NCBI RefSeq assembly: GCF_000006405.1
Contig: NW_003206658.1
Span: forward strand, 61,430 to 106,846
DNA length: 45,417 nucleotides
Reading direction: 5' to 3'
Source of the DNA: Perkinsus marinus ATCC 50983
Lineage: Eukaryota > Perkinsozoa > Perkinsida > Perkinsidae
Under the pieces are notes generated by a model. It ran no database searches, had not been told where the DNA came from, and was given only the letters and a program-made list of their open reading frames with translations. Position numbers and translations under genes: made by a program. Positions 45,359-45,417 of the stretch are shown one piece after another; positions within the stretch are counted from its first letter, which is position 1; the number at the start of each line of letters is the position of its first letter.

Positions 45359-45417
45359 CAGGCATTGCCTATTTGGTTTAGATTCATGACTTTGTGTATT
45401 CGATAGCAGCCGTTAGT

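Overview
This is nuclear DNA of an intron-rich unicellular eukaryote. Nearly every gene that could be modelled is cut by GT-AG introns of about 35-65 nt, and reading-frame phase is kept across dozens of predicted junctions. The gene set fits a flagellated protist: a CCDC61/VFL3-type basal-body protein, a SARNP/THO1-type mRNA-export factor, tryptophan 2,3-dioxygenase, a cathepsin B-like protease, and a giant Cys-rich surface-type repeat protein. The repeat modules resemble, from memory only, large proteins of dinoflagellate/perkinsid alveolates. A perkinsid-like alveolate is my best guess; it is inference and not proven here.

Layout. Bases 1-8906 are mostly plus strand: a multi-pass membrane protein, a Pro/Ser-rich protein with two small transposons in its first intron, an unidentified gene with a hAT-like insert in an intron, an intronless minus-strand Cys-rich ORF, an LRR protein and an alpha-helical repeat protein. 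Bases 9431-26319 form a one-way array of eight minus-strand genes (zinc-ribbon coiled coil, long coiled coil, SARNP, unknown secreted-type, cathepsin B-like, CCCH finger, CCDC61, TDO), with a lone tRNA-His between the first two. From about 28.4 to 42.1 kb the plus strand carries what looks like one giant gene: Cys-rich modules followed by about fifteen copies of a 150-200 aa domain with a P-x-G-F signature. A minus-strand type I membrane protein (43.2-43.7 kb) and a plus-strand unidentified gene (44.4-45.4 kb) close the window.

Mobile and repeated DNA. Three short elements end in GGAGTTTCAC inverted repeats and carry 3-bp target duplications; the pre-insertion allele of one is present as a second repeat copy 20 kb away. 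Seven copies of a ~180-bp hAT-like element (CAGTGTTGG ends, degraded 8-bp duplications) lie mainly in introns. There are 53-bp and 47-bp tandem arrays and two near-perfect palindromes with one-base centres. Several short introns carry a tRNA T-arm/B-box motif (GGTTCGATCC-like) without the rest of a tRNA.

All gene models come from reading frames and splice phases by eye. Ends and starts marked uncertain should be treated as such.
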